A stretch of 62,159 nucleotides of DNA from Dictyobacter arantiisoli (GCF_008326305.1 NZ_BIXY01000037.1:1-62159); one strand, 5' to 3'. Positions 1 to 8,891 are shown, counted from the stretch's first letter. Notes: generated by a model not told the origin, from the sequence alone. Made by a program: numbers and translations.

Positions 1-88
1 AATTGGTCACTGACTTCCCACGGTTTGGTTCGGGCCATCTTGGTTTCTCCTTTGCTTGGGGGATTCGTGTTCCTTTCCTTGTTCTTGA

Positions 89-928
89 TTCTATCATCTC
101 CTTCCACGTTTTCGGATAAGTTCCTATTGGGGTTCCTTTGTATTCCTGGTTGTCCTGGCCTTTATCTGGCTGCTTCCCTTACTCTGGGCGCTGGATACCG
201 CCCTCAAGCCGGAGTCAGAAACTACCGCTGTTCCGCTCTCCTGGCTGGCATCGCACTTCACGCTGACAGCCTTTACCAGTACCCTGGCGACCAGTAGTTT
301 GCCGCTCTGGCTCTGGAACAGTTTCTTCACCTCAGCGGTTATCAGTATCCTCACGGTGCTCCTGGCGAGTCTGGCGGGCTTTGCCTTCTCGCGCATCCCC
401 TTCCGGGGCCGGAACATCTTATTCTGGATCATTCTGGCTGGCCTGATGGTGCCCGGTCAGACCCTGATCGTGCCCCTGTTTACCCAGATGCAATCATTCC
501 ATATGGTCGATACCTACTGGGGTATTATTCTCCCCCAGCTCGTCTCACCGGTGGCAATGTTCATCTTTAAGCAATACTTCGATGGCATTCCAGCTGAACT
601 GGAAGAGGCCGCCATCCTGGATGGATCGAGTCGCTGGCGCGTCTACTGGCAAATCTGGATGCCACTGGCAAAACCAGCCATCGCCACGGTCGCCATCTTC
701 ACCTTCGTCACCTCCTGGAACAATTTCATCTGGCCCTTCATTGTCATCACCGGCAATGACATGATGACCTTGCCAGTCGGACTGGCGACCGTGCAAACAT
801 CCTTTGGTATTCGCTATGCACAGATCATGGCAACCGCCATCCTGGGCGGTATACCAGCCTTAGTCGTCTTCATCTTCTTCCAACGCCAGATCGTCTCAGG
901 TATCGCCGGAACCGGCATCAAAGGCTAA
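89..928 (+). pseudogene. Carbohydrate ABC transporter permease (MalG-type), start missing
   Basis: Inner-membrane subunit of a sugar importer. The frame shows six hydrophobic segments and the cytoplasmic EAA loop (EEAAILDGSSRWRVY.. with the following IWMPLAKPAI), which docks on the ATPase. It ends in the family's usual ..GIAGTGIKG tail. Similarity to the first membrane segment (YWGSFVFLVVLAFIWLLPLL) begins near base 125, but the frame is closed by TGA at 86-88 and has no ATG, GTG or TTG before 299, which lies after that segment. Either a frameshift or deletion removed the 5' end, or initiation uses a rare codon. The binding protein and first permease expected upstream lie outside the window. 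Family call is secure; integrity is doubtful. Confidence 0.75.
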
Positions 929-999
929 TCTGGCCAAGCAACATAAGCAACAAAGCGCGAGAGTACACCGTCACTCGACCTGTACTCTCGCCAGTATAC

Positions 1000-1205
1000 G
1001 CTCTCAAACGCTTTTCATCACCTCGCCTGGCCCGGTCATCAGGTAGGCGTTGCACGCCTGCGCCCTTTTTAGTATGTGGTGTAGAAAAAGTTCTTCGAAC
1101 TTTTTCTACACCACATACTAAAAATCTGTTTGAGCACCGTAGGCGCGAAAACTCATGCGCATAAATCGTGGAAAGCATGGGAGTCCGACACACTCTCAAA
1201 AAGAC
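1000..1205 (+). repeat. Dispersed palindromic repeat, copy A
   Basis: Copy A of a repeat family seen several times in this window. It fills most of the gene-free stretch between the permease and the convergent amidohydrolase. It contains a GC-rich box (near 1052-1065), a perfect 28-bp stem with a 3-nt loop (1066-1093 / 1097-1124), then a TTTGAGCACC..GCGCGAAAA tail box (about 1128-1151) that forms a small hairpin, and a TCATGC...GTGGAAAGCATGGGAG segment. Copies B, C and D share these blocks. Confidence 0.8.
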
Positions 1206-1216
1206 GCATAACACAG

Positions 1217-1259
1217 ATATGCAGCCAGGCGGGTCACTTGCACCTGCCTGGCTGCATAT
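1217..1259. terminator. Hairpin terminator between convergent genes
   Basis: Perfect 14-bp inverted repeat ATATGCAGCCAGGC / GCCTGGCTGCATAT with a 15-nt loop, followed by TTTCATT on the plus strand. It lies between the permease and the convergent amidohydrolase and could stop transcription from either side. Confidence 0.6.
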
Positions 1260-1305
1260 TTCATTCAGGGAATGACCTGAAACCCTTACGTGTCGGTAGT
1301 GCAGA

Positions 1306-2274
1306 TTAAAGCTTGAGCAATCTTTCAACATTGCCATGGCTAATCTTTTCTTTGCCAACAGGATTGAGAGGTATATGGTCAAGAAAGCTTCTTCCCTGTA
1401 TGTTGGTGCTATAAGGATAGTCGATAGAGAAGATGATGCGATCAACGCCGAGCATTTGCAGGGCCAATAACAACGGTGGATAGGTAAAGATGCCACTGGT
1501 GGTAACATAGAAGTTTTGCAGGAAGTAGTCACCGATGCGCTGCTGCAAGTTCCTGGCAACCGGCGAGAGCACTCCATCAATACGTCCGAGATAAAAAGGA
1601 ATCATCTCTCCCATATGCCCGATAATGATCTGTAGGTGTGGCAAACGGTCGAAGATACCGGAGAGAATCAGGCGCAGGGCATGGAGAGCGGTTTCAGCGT
1701 GCCAACCCCAACCGGCGGCTGAGAGTGAATAGTTCACGGCCTCATCAAAACCACTATAGTATGCTTTCTTAACAGCATCGATGGGGAGTGTGGGATGCAG
1801 GTAGAGTGGCACATCCAGTGCCGCGGCACTCTCAAGAATGGGCAAGAAGAAAGGATCATCCAGAAAGCGTCCGTTGGTATGTCCATTGATCATGGCCCCC
1901 TTAAAACCCAGCGTGCGCACCGTTCGCTCTAATTCCGCCGCCGCCGCCACAGGATTAGGAGTCGGCAGCGTAGCAAAACCAGCAAAACGATCAGGATGGG
2001 CAGCAATCGCGGCTGCCAACTGATCATTGGCATCCTTAGCCAGTGGAACAGCCTCCTCAGCCGCTAATATCTCTGTCGCCGGAGTTGTATGCGACAAGAC
2101 TTGCATGTCGATGCCAGCCTCATCCATCGCGTTCAAACGCAACAGCTCCAGATCGTCCAAATTCGCCCAGAGATTAGCCAGCAAATCAGGATTATGCAGA
2201 TGAGCATTCTGTTTATCTGTAGCATTCTTAATCGCAGCATTTCTATAATGCTCTTCGATAGCAATTACACGCAT
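1306..2274 (-). CDS. Amidohydrolase family 2 protein (decarboxylase-like)
   Basis: A TIM-barrel metal-dependent hydrolase or decarboxylase of the amidohydrolase-2 group (ACMSD / gamma-resorcylate decarboxylase type). Seen: N-terminal VIAIEEHY (the E-x-H position used in decarboxylase members), HPTLP in mid-protein, GHMGE, and a late IDYP motif carrying the conserved Asp. About 322 aa, normal length. The start at 2274 is chosen because a GGAGGAG ribosome site precedes it; the longer reading frame has no such site. It lies downstream of tetR in the same direction, with a palindrome containing the same operator core in between, so TetR control is likely. Substrate unknown; an aromatic acid is plausible. 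Confidence 0.85.
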   Translation of the reverse strand: MRVIAIEEHYRNAAIKNATDKQNAHLHNPDLLANLWANLDDLELLRLNAMDEAGIDMQVLSHTTPATEILAAEEAVPLAKDANDQLAAAIAAHPDRFAGFATLPTPNPVAAAAELERTVRTLGFKGAMINGHTNGRFLDDPFFLPILESAAALDVPLYLHPTLPIDAVKKAYYSGFDEAVNYSLSAAGWGWHAETALHALRLILSGIFDRLPHLQIIIGHMGEMIPFYLGRIDGVLSPVARNLQQRIGDYFLQNFYVTTSGIFTYPPLLLALQMLGVDRIIFSIDYPYSTNIQGRSFLDHIPLNPVGKEKISHGNVERLLKL

Positions 2275-2430
2275 GGCCGCTCCTCCAATAGAAACAAACA
2301 AGCAGGCAATAAAATAACCAATCGTCACAGCATCGCTATAACAGAAACGCCGCATACCAGCCTTCAGGACTCAAATGAAAGGCTGAAACATCCACACGCA
2401 TCCATTCCCTCTCCCCTGCGCACACTCTCT

Positions 2431-2480
2431 ATCTCACCAGTACTATTTTTACCGTCTGGTAAAAATAGTACTGGTGAGAT
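2431..2480. promoter_or_regulatory. Palindrome with TetR-type operator core upstream of the amidohydrolase
   Basis: Arms of 23 bp (2431-2453 / 2458-2480) around a 4-base centre. The inner 20 bases at 2446-2465 read TTTTTACCGTCTGGTAAAAA, matching the site at 3288-3307 except for one central base. It sits between the end of tetR and the start of the amidohydrolase, so it may act as an operator, as a tetR terminator hairpin, or both. Confidence 0.65.
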
Positions 2481-2492
2481 AGCTAGCTATTT

Positions 2493-3191
2493 TTATGTCT
2501 GTGCAAAGGGAGCAAGAGCTGCGGGGGTAAGTAAGCCGCCCTCAACCATATCGATAAACATATCGGCAATTTGTTGCTGAGAATAGCGTCCCGTGGGTTT
2601 GTACCAATGCGAGAGCCAATAGCACATGCCCAGGACGCCAAAGGTGATCACCTGTGAGTCAAAGCCAGCCTTGAAGGTCTGACGTGCGATGCCCTCCTGA
2701 ATAATCTGCTCAAAATAACGCTGGTATGCCTTTTCGCGCAACACGATTTCTCTGGCAAAGGGACCTGTCAGGTGCGCCTGCTCACGATAAAAGACGGTGA
2801 CTGCGGGCGATGCATTGACAGTTATCGAGATATGGTGCATGACCGCCTGACGCAGCTTTTCACGCGGATCAAGCTCGGATTCCACAATTCTTCGCAACGG
2901 CTCCTCAGCCATGTTGAGCACGGTCAGATAGATCAAGCGTAAAATCTCTTCCTTATTCTTGATATGATAATAGAGCGCGACTTTCGTCACGCCAAGCGCA
3001 TCAGCAATATCATTCAGGCTGGTCGCTCCAAAGCCACGCTCGGCAAAGAGTCCAGCCGCCGTTTCTACGATTACCTTCTGCGTCAAACGGGTACGCTTTA
3101 ATTCCTCACCGGCACCAGCCCGCTTCTTGCCTCGCCTGGAAGATGATTGGTCATCCGTGGAAAGCGGCGCTTTGGGTTGATCTTGTTTCAT
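2493..3191 (-). CDS. TetR family transcriptional regulator
   Basis: About 232 aa with a charged N-terminal extension, then a TetR helix-turn-helix (roughly residues 35-80: TAAGLFAERGFGATSLNDIA, GVTKVALYYHIKNKEEIL). The helical C-terminal half resembles the KstR2/FadR-like branch and would bind an effector and dimerise. An AAGGAAT-type site precedes the start. Operator-like sites lie on both sides of the gene (2446-2465 and 3288-3307), so self-repression and control of the amidohydrolase and the EthD gene are inferred. The effector is not predictable; the neighbours suggest an aromatic compound or acyl-CoA. Confidence 0.9.
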   Translation of the reverse strand: MKQDQPKAPLSTDDQSSSRRGKKRAGAGEELKRTRLTQKVIVETAAGLFAERGFGATSLNDIADALGVTKVALYYHIKNKEEILRLIYLTVLNMAEEPLRRIVESELDPREKLRQAVMHHISITVNASPAVTVFYREQAHLTGPFAREIVLREKAYQRYFEQIIQEGIARQTFKAGFDSQVITFGVLGMCYWLSHWYKPTGRYSQQQIADMFIDMVEGGLLTPAALAPFAQT

Positions 3192-3287
3192 ACCTTTTTA
3201 TTCCTTATTTTGTGCAGATGGTTCCATTTTACCATAGCAAAGGTTCTGCCCGAAACAGGATTGACTTTTGCAGGATTGTTGGCTATA

Positions 3288-3307
3288 TTTTTACCATCTG
3301 GTAAAAA
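3288..3307. promoter_or_regulatory. Putative TetR operator
   Basis: TTTTTACCATCTGGTAAAAA: a perfect 8-bp inverted repeat with a 4-base centre, in the divergent region between tetR (minus) and the EthD-like gene (plus). The same core recurs at 2446-2465, and a half-site (ATTTTACCAT) lies near 3227-3236. The repeated core at both borders of the regulator gene is what marks it as an operator. Confidence 0.7.
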
Positions 3308-3394
3308 AACTGGCAAGTGTGTGACAAAGTTAAGCACTTTGAACACGTGAACAGTGGAACAGAAAGAGAAGATAAAACGAAGGAGAAAATGTTA

Positions 3395-3691
3395 ATGGCA
3401 GTTACTATGGTAGTATTCTATAAAGAGCCGGCGGATCGTGAGAAATTTGAGCAGCACTACATGCATACCCACATTCCTCTGGTACATAAAATGCCGGGCC
3501 TGCAAAAGTTTGAGGTCAGTCGCTTTACCAGTAAAGAGGCTCCCTACTATTTGATGGCAACCCTCTACTTTGAGAATAAAGAAGCCCTTCAGGCGGCTGC
3601 TAGCTCGCCTGAAGGACAGGCTGCGGCGGCTGATGTGGCGAACTTCGCCGCGCCCGACAGCGTGACCAATGCATTCGCAGAGATTCTCTAA
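3395..3691 (+). CDS. EthD-domain protein
   Basis: A small ferredoxin-like (dimeric alpha-beta barrel) protein of about 98 aa. Seen: the EthD pattern of a first strand (VTMVVFYKEPADREKFEQHY), MHTHIPLVHKMPGL, and a C-terminal helix after FENKEALQAAA. Members accompany degradation pathways for aromatics or ethers; the exact reaction is often unknown. The ATG at 3395 lies 9 bases from AGGAG; an ATG at 3389 is possible but too close. Divergent from tetR with the operator between them, so probably part of the same regulon as the amidohydrolase. Confidence 0.85.
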   Translation: MAVTMVVFYKEPADREKFEQHYMHTHIPLVHKMPGLQKFEVSRFTSKEAPYYLMATLYFENKEALQAAASSPEGQAAAADVANFAAPDSVTNAFAEIL

Positions 3692-3775
3692 GCACGCTTA
3701 TTCCATTCATGTACTATGGCGTAGTATTTTCATCGATGCAGATGTATGCAATTCCTAGCATATGGGGAAGAAGCC

Positions 3776-4487
3776 ATGACAGGTACGATGCAGGATGTAC
3801 GCCCACCGGAGCCGATCCGTGTATTGGCTCCCGATGGCACCTTACAAGCAGGCACACAGCTTGAAGAGCCTCCAGAATTGTTTCGGTTTAGCCGTCTATG
3901 GATGGCATCCAATTGCAGAGATCCAGTTTCTGGGCTTCTCAGTGCAGGCATTCGCACAACTATTGCTACAGGCCGCACGTATTCGTATGCGTTCACAGGG
4001 ACGCTTCACCTGTCCACTGGTGGTACGCGCACCCTTTGGAGGCGGTGTCCACAGCTTTGAACTCCATAGCGATGCCCTGGAGGCCCACTTTGTGCATACT
4101 CCTGGCCTGAAAGTCGTCGCACCAGCTACACCCTATGATGCCAAAGGCTTATTGCTGGCCGCCATTGCCGATCCTGATCCGGTACTTTTCCTTGAGCCGC
4201 TACGTAGCTATCGCGCCAGGCGCCAGGAGGTGCCTGATGGCAGTTATATACTTCCCCTGGGAAATGCGGCCCTGGTACGTGCAGGCAGCGATATCACGAT
4301 CATAGCCTGGAGCGCGCTGGTCGATAGCGCACTCAAAGCCGCCGAATTCCTGGCAGATGAGGGGATCGAGGCTGAAGTTATCGATCTGCGCACCCTTTCG
4401 CCTTTTGACGCCGATACAATTATCCATTCGGTCGAAAAAACGGGACGCGCGATTGTTGTCCATGATGCATTTGAAATTTTGTATTGA
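3776..4487 (+). pseudogene. Fused remnant of 2-oxoacid dehydrogenase E1 alpha and E1 beta genes
   Basis: The start (ATG after GGGGAAG) encodes an E1-alpha-like N-terminus (EPIRVLAPDGTLQAGTQLEE) in one frame. Within about 100 bases, similarity jumps to the middle of E1 beta in another frame (GLAVYGWHPIAEIQF, GRFTCPLVVRAPFGGGVH, HTPGLKVVAPATPYDAKGLL, then the C-terminal transketolase domain through AIVVHDA). It then stops at FEILY, losing the remaining E1 beta C-terminus. A deletion therefore removed most of E1 alpha and the first part of E1 beta, and a second lesion cut the 3' end. Pyruvate, acetoin or branched-chain substrate cannot be told apart. Not expected to be functional. Confidence 0.85.
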
Positions 4488-5562
4488 CAGGTAGGCCAAA
4501 AAACGCAGCATAGCGCTGCGCCGCTGTGGTATAGGCATGCATTTCAGCATCATTCAAGGAAGCAAAGAGGCTCAGGACAATATCAATGCGATCTTTTTTT
4601 AGCGTACGCCTCCAGATGCCAACCACGCGACCATCAATGATGAGGGTATTGTTAAAAAGGACATTGCCACGCGAATCCAATTTTTCAGTATCGGCCGCAT
4701 CAAAGATAGCACTACGGTCTGTATAGCCAACAATATATTCATCATAATTCGGTAGCAGGTAAGCTGCCATCGAATTAGCTTCCGGGGATACGATAGAGGC
4801 AGTAGGCGTGGCAAGCCAATAGGTCTGACCATCAACGGTCTCATGGATAAGCTGAGATGAAACCATGGAGAGGCCCGCTCTGGCATCGGCTACAGTCAGG
4901 CCAGACCACCAGACAAAATCCTGCACGGTCGCCGGTCCATGGCCGGTAAAATAGCGTAGAACGAGTTCGGCCAGCGCTTCAGCATGTCTCAGGGGTTTAG
5001 TCGCGGGTACCCGCTCATCCAGCAAGGCATAGGTAAATTGTTTGCCACGTCTTGCGCCACTACACACAATGCCAGCCAACTCGGCCCGCATCATGATAGC
5101 AGTGAAGCGCTGTACCGCATCAGTAGCAATGCCAGCCTGTTGGAGTACAGAGACGAGTTCTGGACGTGTCAACTGCCGACCACCCTGCAAAGCTTTTATC
5201 AGCACAGCATTACTCTGCTTGAAGATAACTTCATCCAATTCAAGTTTCCGATACCAATAGGCATTGGCAGCATTGACACGCGGGGCTGTCAATGCAAGCA
5301 ACCAGCGAATATCTGCAGGCAAAACAAAATGCCAGGTAGGGCGCATCAGATGAGTTCGAAGAAGAGTACCAGCGGTAAAGGCCTGCTCGATAACATCATC
5401 CGTAGCATCCGGCAAACGCAGGCCGAGTGCCCACTTGGCGGCCGCATAATCCTGCGCCTGCACAGCACCCAGCCACTGCACCACATCCTCAGGTTTTGCC
5501 AATGAAGTCCGCGCAATATGCTGATTGACAAGCCGTTGCCGCACTAGCTCCGAAATCATCAT
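4420..5562 (-). CDS. Winged-helix DNA-binding domain protein (AlkZ/YcaQ-like)
   Basis: About 380 aa of the HTH_42 superfamily, which includes the DNA glycosylases AlkZ and YcaQ. Seen: the N-terminal QRLVNQHI, VVQWLGAVQAQDY and RTHLMRPTWHFVLPADIRWLL, plus the late LLPNYDEYIVGYTDRS and NTLIIDGRVVGIWRRT motifs. AGGAAAGG precedes the start (MM). The last 22 or so residues (..HHGQQSRVPFFRPNG) are read from the antisense of the E1 beta remnant, which overlaps by 68 bases. The native C-terminus was therefore probably replaced when the junction formed. DNA repair or DNA binding is a family inference. Confidence 0.85.
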   Translation of the reverse strand: MMISELVRQRLVNQHIARTSLAKPEDVVQWLGAVQAQDYAAAKWALGLRLPDATDDVIEQAFTAGTLLRTHLMRPTWHFVLPADIRWLLALTAPRVNAANAYWYRKLELDEVIFKQSNAVLIKALQGGRQLTRPELVSVLQQAGIATDAVQRFTAIMMRAELAGIVCSGARRGKQFTYALLDERVPATKPLRHAEALAELVLRYFTGHGPATVQDFVWWSGLTVADARAGLSMVSSQLIHETVDGQTYWLATPTASIVSPEANSMAAYLLPNYDEYIVGYTDRSAIFDAADTEKLDSRGNVLFNNTLIIDGRVVGIWRRTLKKDRIDIVLSLFASLNDAEMHAYTTAAQRYAAFFGLPVNTKFQMHHGQQSRVPFFRPNG

Positions 5563-5612
5563 ACATTCATCCTTTCCTTAAACAAATCATCTCTTAGCAC
5601 CGGAGGGCCGCA

Positions 5613-5640
5613 GTGAGACTCGTCACGGGTTGGGTCTCAC
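5613..5640. terminator. Weak hairpin after the DHA2 exporter gene
   Basis: GTGAGAC / GTCTCAC inverted repeat with a 14-nt loop in the 130-bp gap between the exporter end and the winged-helix start. There is no clear T-run, so the terminator role is uncertain. Confidence 0.3.
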
Positions 5641-5693
5641 CACGGTGAAAGCATTTGGGGTACGGTTCGGTTCCTCTTTGATCTTGAAGCACT

Positions 5694-7259
5694 CTAAATG
5701 AGGGCTTCTTCGGGGGTTGGAACCACGTTCTCCGAAGCAACTGTCCGCTGTTCCTGCTTGAGAGTTGTATCTTTCAAGAAGAAGGTGGCGATCAGGGCGA
5801 TGATGGAAAAAACTAATACAACGATAAAGCCATGCTGAAGCGCGGAGGATAACGCTGCTTTGGAGACCACGGTGGTTGGCAAATGGCTCATCAGATCACC
5901 AGAGGTGGAACTGCTCACGACGGTTCCCACAATCGCGATACCCAGCGACGCACCCAGTTGTCCCAGATAGCGCAAGCCGGCAGTGCCAATACCCAGACGT
6001 TCAGCAGGCAGGGCATTTTGAACTACCAGCATAGGCAAAGAGAAGAAGGGACCAATACCAATGCCAGTCAGGATGAGAATCGCGATGGCAAGTGCGACTC
6101 CAGTCGCTGGATTCATAAATGTGATCAGGAATACGCCGATACTCATAAGCAATGCCGCGATAATGCCAACGATACGATAGCGATTGAGCTTACCAATCAT
6201 CTGGGTGCTCAGGATAGCCCCTATTACCATGCTCACTGAGAAAGGGGTCATGACCAGACCTGCATTAGTGGGCGAGACAGCCAGCACGCCCTGGAAGAAG
6301 AGTGGCAAATAGAGCGCCAGACCAAGTAATACCATATTTTGTAACAATGAGAGCAACGCACTGGTGCTAAAGATGGGATCGCGAAAGAGGTCCAATGGTA
6401 AAATTGGCTCATGGGCTTTCCGTTCGGTGCTAATGAACAAGACGAACAAGAGAATGCTCGCAGCGAGAATGCTAAGTACCTGCGGAGAAACCCAGGCTGA
6501 AGCTTGCTCCCCGCCCCAGGTTAATCCCAACATCAGGCAGATAGTTGCCGCGGCACAAAGCAGAGCGCCCAGAAAATCAATACTACGCAATGACTGCCAG
6601 CCGTTCCAGCCGCTGGTGCGCACCGAGAGGTTAGCAGGCAGGAAGATTAACAGAGACGCGACTGCAATCAAGCCAATGGGCAGGTTGATATAAAAGACCC
6701 AGCGCCAGCGTGTGGCATCAGTGATGAGATTTCCTAACAGTGGCCCATGCTCAGCAAACCAACCACCAATCGTGGGACCAAACAGATTAGAAACGCCATA
6801 GACCAGGCCAAAGAGGCCGCTCCATTTCGCCCTCTGCTCCGGCGGGAAAAGATCGGCCATAATGGTGCCGATTAAAGCCATACCAATACCCGATCCCAGT
6901 CCCTGTACGGCGCGGAAGAGAATCAGTTGATTCATGCTCTGGGATGCGCCCGCCAGCATGGAACCCAGCAGGAATAGCGTAGTGCCAATGAGCAAAAACC
7001 ATTTACGACCAAATTGATCCGAGAGTTTACCCACAATCGGTATCATTGTCATGCTAGCCAGAATATAGGCTGTCACAACCCAACTATAGCGATCCAGACC
7101 GTGCAATTCTGCAATGATGCGCGGCATGGCAGTACCAACAATCGTCTGGTCGAGCGCTTCTAAGAAGAGTGTCAGCATCAGGGCGATCATCACAGAGATG
7201 AGCGCAAAGCCGCGCAGACGCGGCAAGCTGTGGATTTCAGCAGTGGCAGAATGAGACAT
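5694..7259 (-). CDS. MFS drug exporter, DHA2 (EmrB/QacA) family
   Basis: A 521-aa integral membrane proton antiporter with about 14 membrane segments. Seen: LDQTIVGTAMPRI in the first segment (the Asp typical of DHA2 exporters), LSDQFGRKWF (motif A), FRAVQGLGSGIGMALIGTIM and GPTIGGWFAEH (motif C region). AGAGGAAA precedes the ATG. Divergently transcribed from a WYL-domain regulator across about 110 bp, which probably controls it. Likely exports toxic organic compounds; the substrate is not predictable. Confidence 0.92.
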   Translation of the reverse strand: MSHSATAEIHSLPRLRGFALISVMIALMLTLFLEALDQTIVGTAMPRIIAELHGLDRYSWVVTAYILASMTMIPIVGKLSDQFGRKWFLLIGTTLFLLGSMLAGASQSMNQLILFRAVQGLGSGIGMALIGTIMADLFPPEQRAKWSGLFGLVYGVSNLFGPTIGGWFAEHGPLLGNLITDATRWRWVFYINLPIGLIAVASLLIFLPANLSVRTSGWNGWQSLRSIDFLGALLCAAATICLMLGLTWGGEQASAWVSPQVLSILAASILLFVLFISTERKAHEPILPLDLFRDPIFSTSALLSLLQNMVLLGLALYLPLFFQGVLAVSPTNAGLVMTPFSVSMVIGAILSTQMIGKLNRYRIVGIIAALLMSIGVFLITFMNPATGVALAIAILILTGIGIGPFFSLPMLVVQNALPAERLGIGTAGLRYLGQLGASLGIAIVGTVVSSSTSGDLMSHLPTTVVSKAALSSALQHGFIVVLVFSIIALIATFFLKDTTLKQEQRTVASENVVPTPEEALI

Positions 7260-7283
7260 CAGGTATTTCCTCTCTTATTTCGC

Positions 7284-7311
7284 TTGACGTATTTTATACT
7301 GAAAGTATATC
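7284..7311 (+). promoter_or_regulatory. Putative promoter of the WYL regulator with inverted repeat
   Basis: TTGACG at 7284-7289, a 16-base spacer, then TATATC at 7306-7311. A short inverted repeat ATACT-GAA-AGTAT (about 7297-7309) overlaps it and could be the regulator's site in the divergent region shared with the exporter. Confidence 0.45.
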
Positions 7312-7371
7312 CTAAAAAGAGGACAGAATCGATCCTTGTTTATGCGAAGATTGTGAAAAGAGAAAACGTAC

Positions 7372-8337
7372 ATGTATCATCCAACCAGTCGTGTTCTCAC
7401 GGTACTTGAATTGCTACAGGCCAAACCCTCCATCAGCGGTCCCGAGCTAGCCGCGCGTTTGGAGATGGATGTGCGCACCGTACGCCGCTATATCATGCAC
7501 CTGCAAGATGTCGGTATTCCGGTTGAGGCGACCATTGGTCGGCATGGTGGCTATCGGCTACGCCCGGGCTTTAAACTGCCGCCATTGATCTTTACAGAAG
7601 AGGAAGCTACAGCCATTATATTGGGTTTACTGATGAGTTCATGGTTGGAAATTGAACAACCATCAGCCGCGATTGAAGGGGCACTGGCAAAAGTCTCACG
7701 GGTGCTACCACTGCAGGCACGAGAACGCCTGCAAGCAGTTTCTTCCCATCTCTCCTTCTATCCCCCCAGCCAACAGGCGCGGCCCAGCGCCTCCCTGCTG
7801 ATCGATCTGAGCGGAGCCATTCATGCAAGCCAACGAATTCTCATCAATTATACATCTCATCACAAAGAAGATACACAGCGCAAGATTGAACCATATGGTG
7901 TGACAGGTTGGAAGGGGCGCTGGTATATGGTGGGATATTGCTGCCTGCGTCAGGGATACCGTGTTTTTCGACTGGATCGTATTCGGCACATCACAATTCT
8001 TGCGGAAACCTTTGAGAAAGCTACGGATTTCGATCATGAGGCGTTTATCAGGGATAATCGCAATATCGGCCCTATCAACCTGGAAGTCGAGTTTCAAACG
8101 GATCTAGCAACTGTACAACAGAAGATCCCCGCATCCTATGGCATCCTGACACCTAGCGCAACCGGAGTGCTCTTTCAGGGAACCTATTATGATATAGAAA
8201 GCACTGCTCGCTATTTGATGGCGCTCAATATGCCATTTTTGATCCATCAACCACTGGAATTGCGCGACACACTCCGGCATCTGGGGGAACAGATGATACA
8301 GATTGCGAATACTCCCATTCCACCGCAGGCTCATTGA
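7372..8337 (+). CDS. YafY-type HTH and WYL domain transcriptional regulator
   Basis: About 321 aa. An N-terminal HTH (residues 1-60: VLTVLELLQAKPSISGPELA, MDVRTVRRYIMHLQDVGIPV) is followed by GRHGGYRLRPGFKLPPL, then a WYL domain (about residues 150-215: KIEPYGVTGWKGRWYMVGYC, FRLDRI), which senses a ligand or nucleic acid. The C-terminal WCX-like part completes the family layout. Normal length. Divergent from the DHA2 exporter, so it is the probable regulator of that gene. Confidence 0.92.
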   Translation: MYHPTSRVLTVLELLQAKPSISGPELAARLEMDVRTVRRYIMHLQDVGIPVEATIGRHGGYRLRPGFKLPPLIFTEEEATAIILGLLMSSWLEIEQPSAAIEGALAKVSRVLPLQARERLQAVSSHLSFYPPSQQARPSASLLIDLSGAIHASQRILINYTSHHKEDTQRKIEPYGVTGWKGRWYMVGYCCLRQGYRVFRLDRIRHITILAETFEKATDFDHEAFIRDNRNIGPINLEVEFQTDLATVQQKIPASYGILTPSATGVLFQGTYYDIESTARYLMALNMPFLIHQPLELRDTLRHLGEQMIQIANTPIPPQAH

Positions 8338-8353
8338 AGCCTGCGTGCGGTGG
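8319..8353 (+). terminator. Hairpin terminator overlapping the WYL gene stop
   Basis: CCACCG-CAGGC pairs with GCCTG-(CGTG)-CGGTGG across an 8-nt loop; the stop codon lies in the hairpin. No strong T-run on the plus strand. Confidence 0.45.
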
Positions 8354-8384
8354 AACAAGCTGAGCAATCCGAGGGCAGACATCT

Positions 8385-8891
8385 CTAATGCATATCAAGT
8401 TTGACATCTGCACCGGTCGGTGGCTGCTGCTTGTGAGAGGAGAAGACTTTAAAGATGCCTCTCATTTTGCTGCTGGGCGCGTTCCAATATTCGGCCTCAT
8501 CCACATGGACACGGAGCAGGGCCAGAGCAGGATCATCAGGTCCATCTGGGAACCAGGCTTCATATGCTGATTTCCAGAGTTTCTTGACGTGCTTCTGATC
8601 ATGCACAAGTTCTGCGGTACCAGATACTGAAACAAAAAGATTGTCGCCGGGCTTGCTATAGCTCAGGTTAATACGTTGAGACTGCCGCACCTCTTCTACT
8701 TTATGGGCGCTGACTGAGGTAAGGAACCAGAGGTCACCATCGGTTTCGAGCGTCTTGAGATCCAAGGACGCCATCGGACGACTACGCAAGGTACCATCGG
8801 GCTCCGCCGTGGTCATCATAGCGATGTGGATATCTTTAATTTTTTCGCTTAATGTTTTAGCATCGCTCTTGTGCTCTGTGGATGAACTCAT
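8385..8891 (-). CDS. Pyridoxamine 5'-phosphate oxidase-fold protein (general stress protein 26-like)
   Basis: About 168 aa with a flavin-binding split barrel. Seen: IHIAMMTTAEPDGTLRSRPM, GDLWFLTSVSAHKVEEVR, RINLSYSKPGDNLFVSVSGT and EAWFPDGPDDPALALLRV, the usual order for stress-protein members. Start at 8891 chosen because GGAGGG lies just upstream. Probably binds FMN or a related cofactor; the reaction is unknown. It follows the kinase gene in the same direction with a 92-bp gap, and may have its own promoter. Confidence 0.88.
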   Translation of the reverse strand: MSSSTEHKSDAKTLSEKIKDIHIAMMTTAEPDGTLRSRPMASLDLKTLETDGDLWFLTSVSAHKVEEVRQSQRINLSYSKPGDNLFVSVSGTAELVHDQKHVKKLWKSAYEAWFPDGPDDPALALLRVHVDEAEYWNAPSSKMRGIFKVFSSHKQQPPTGADVKLDMH

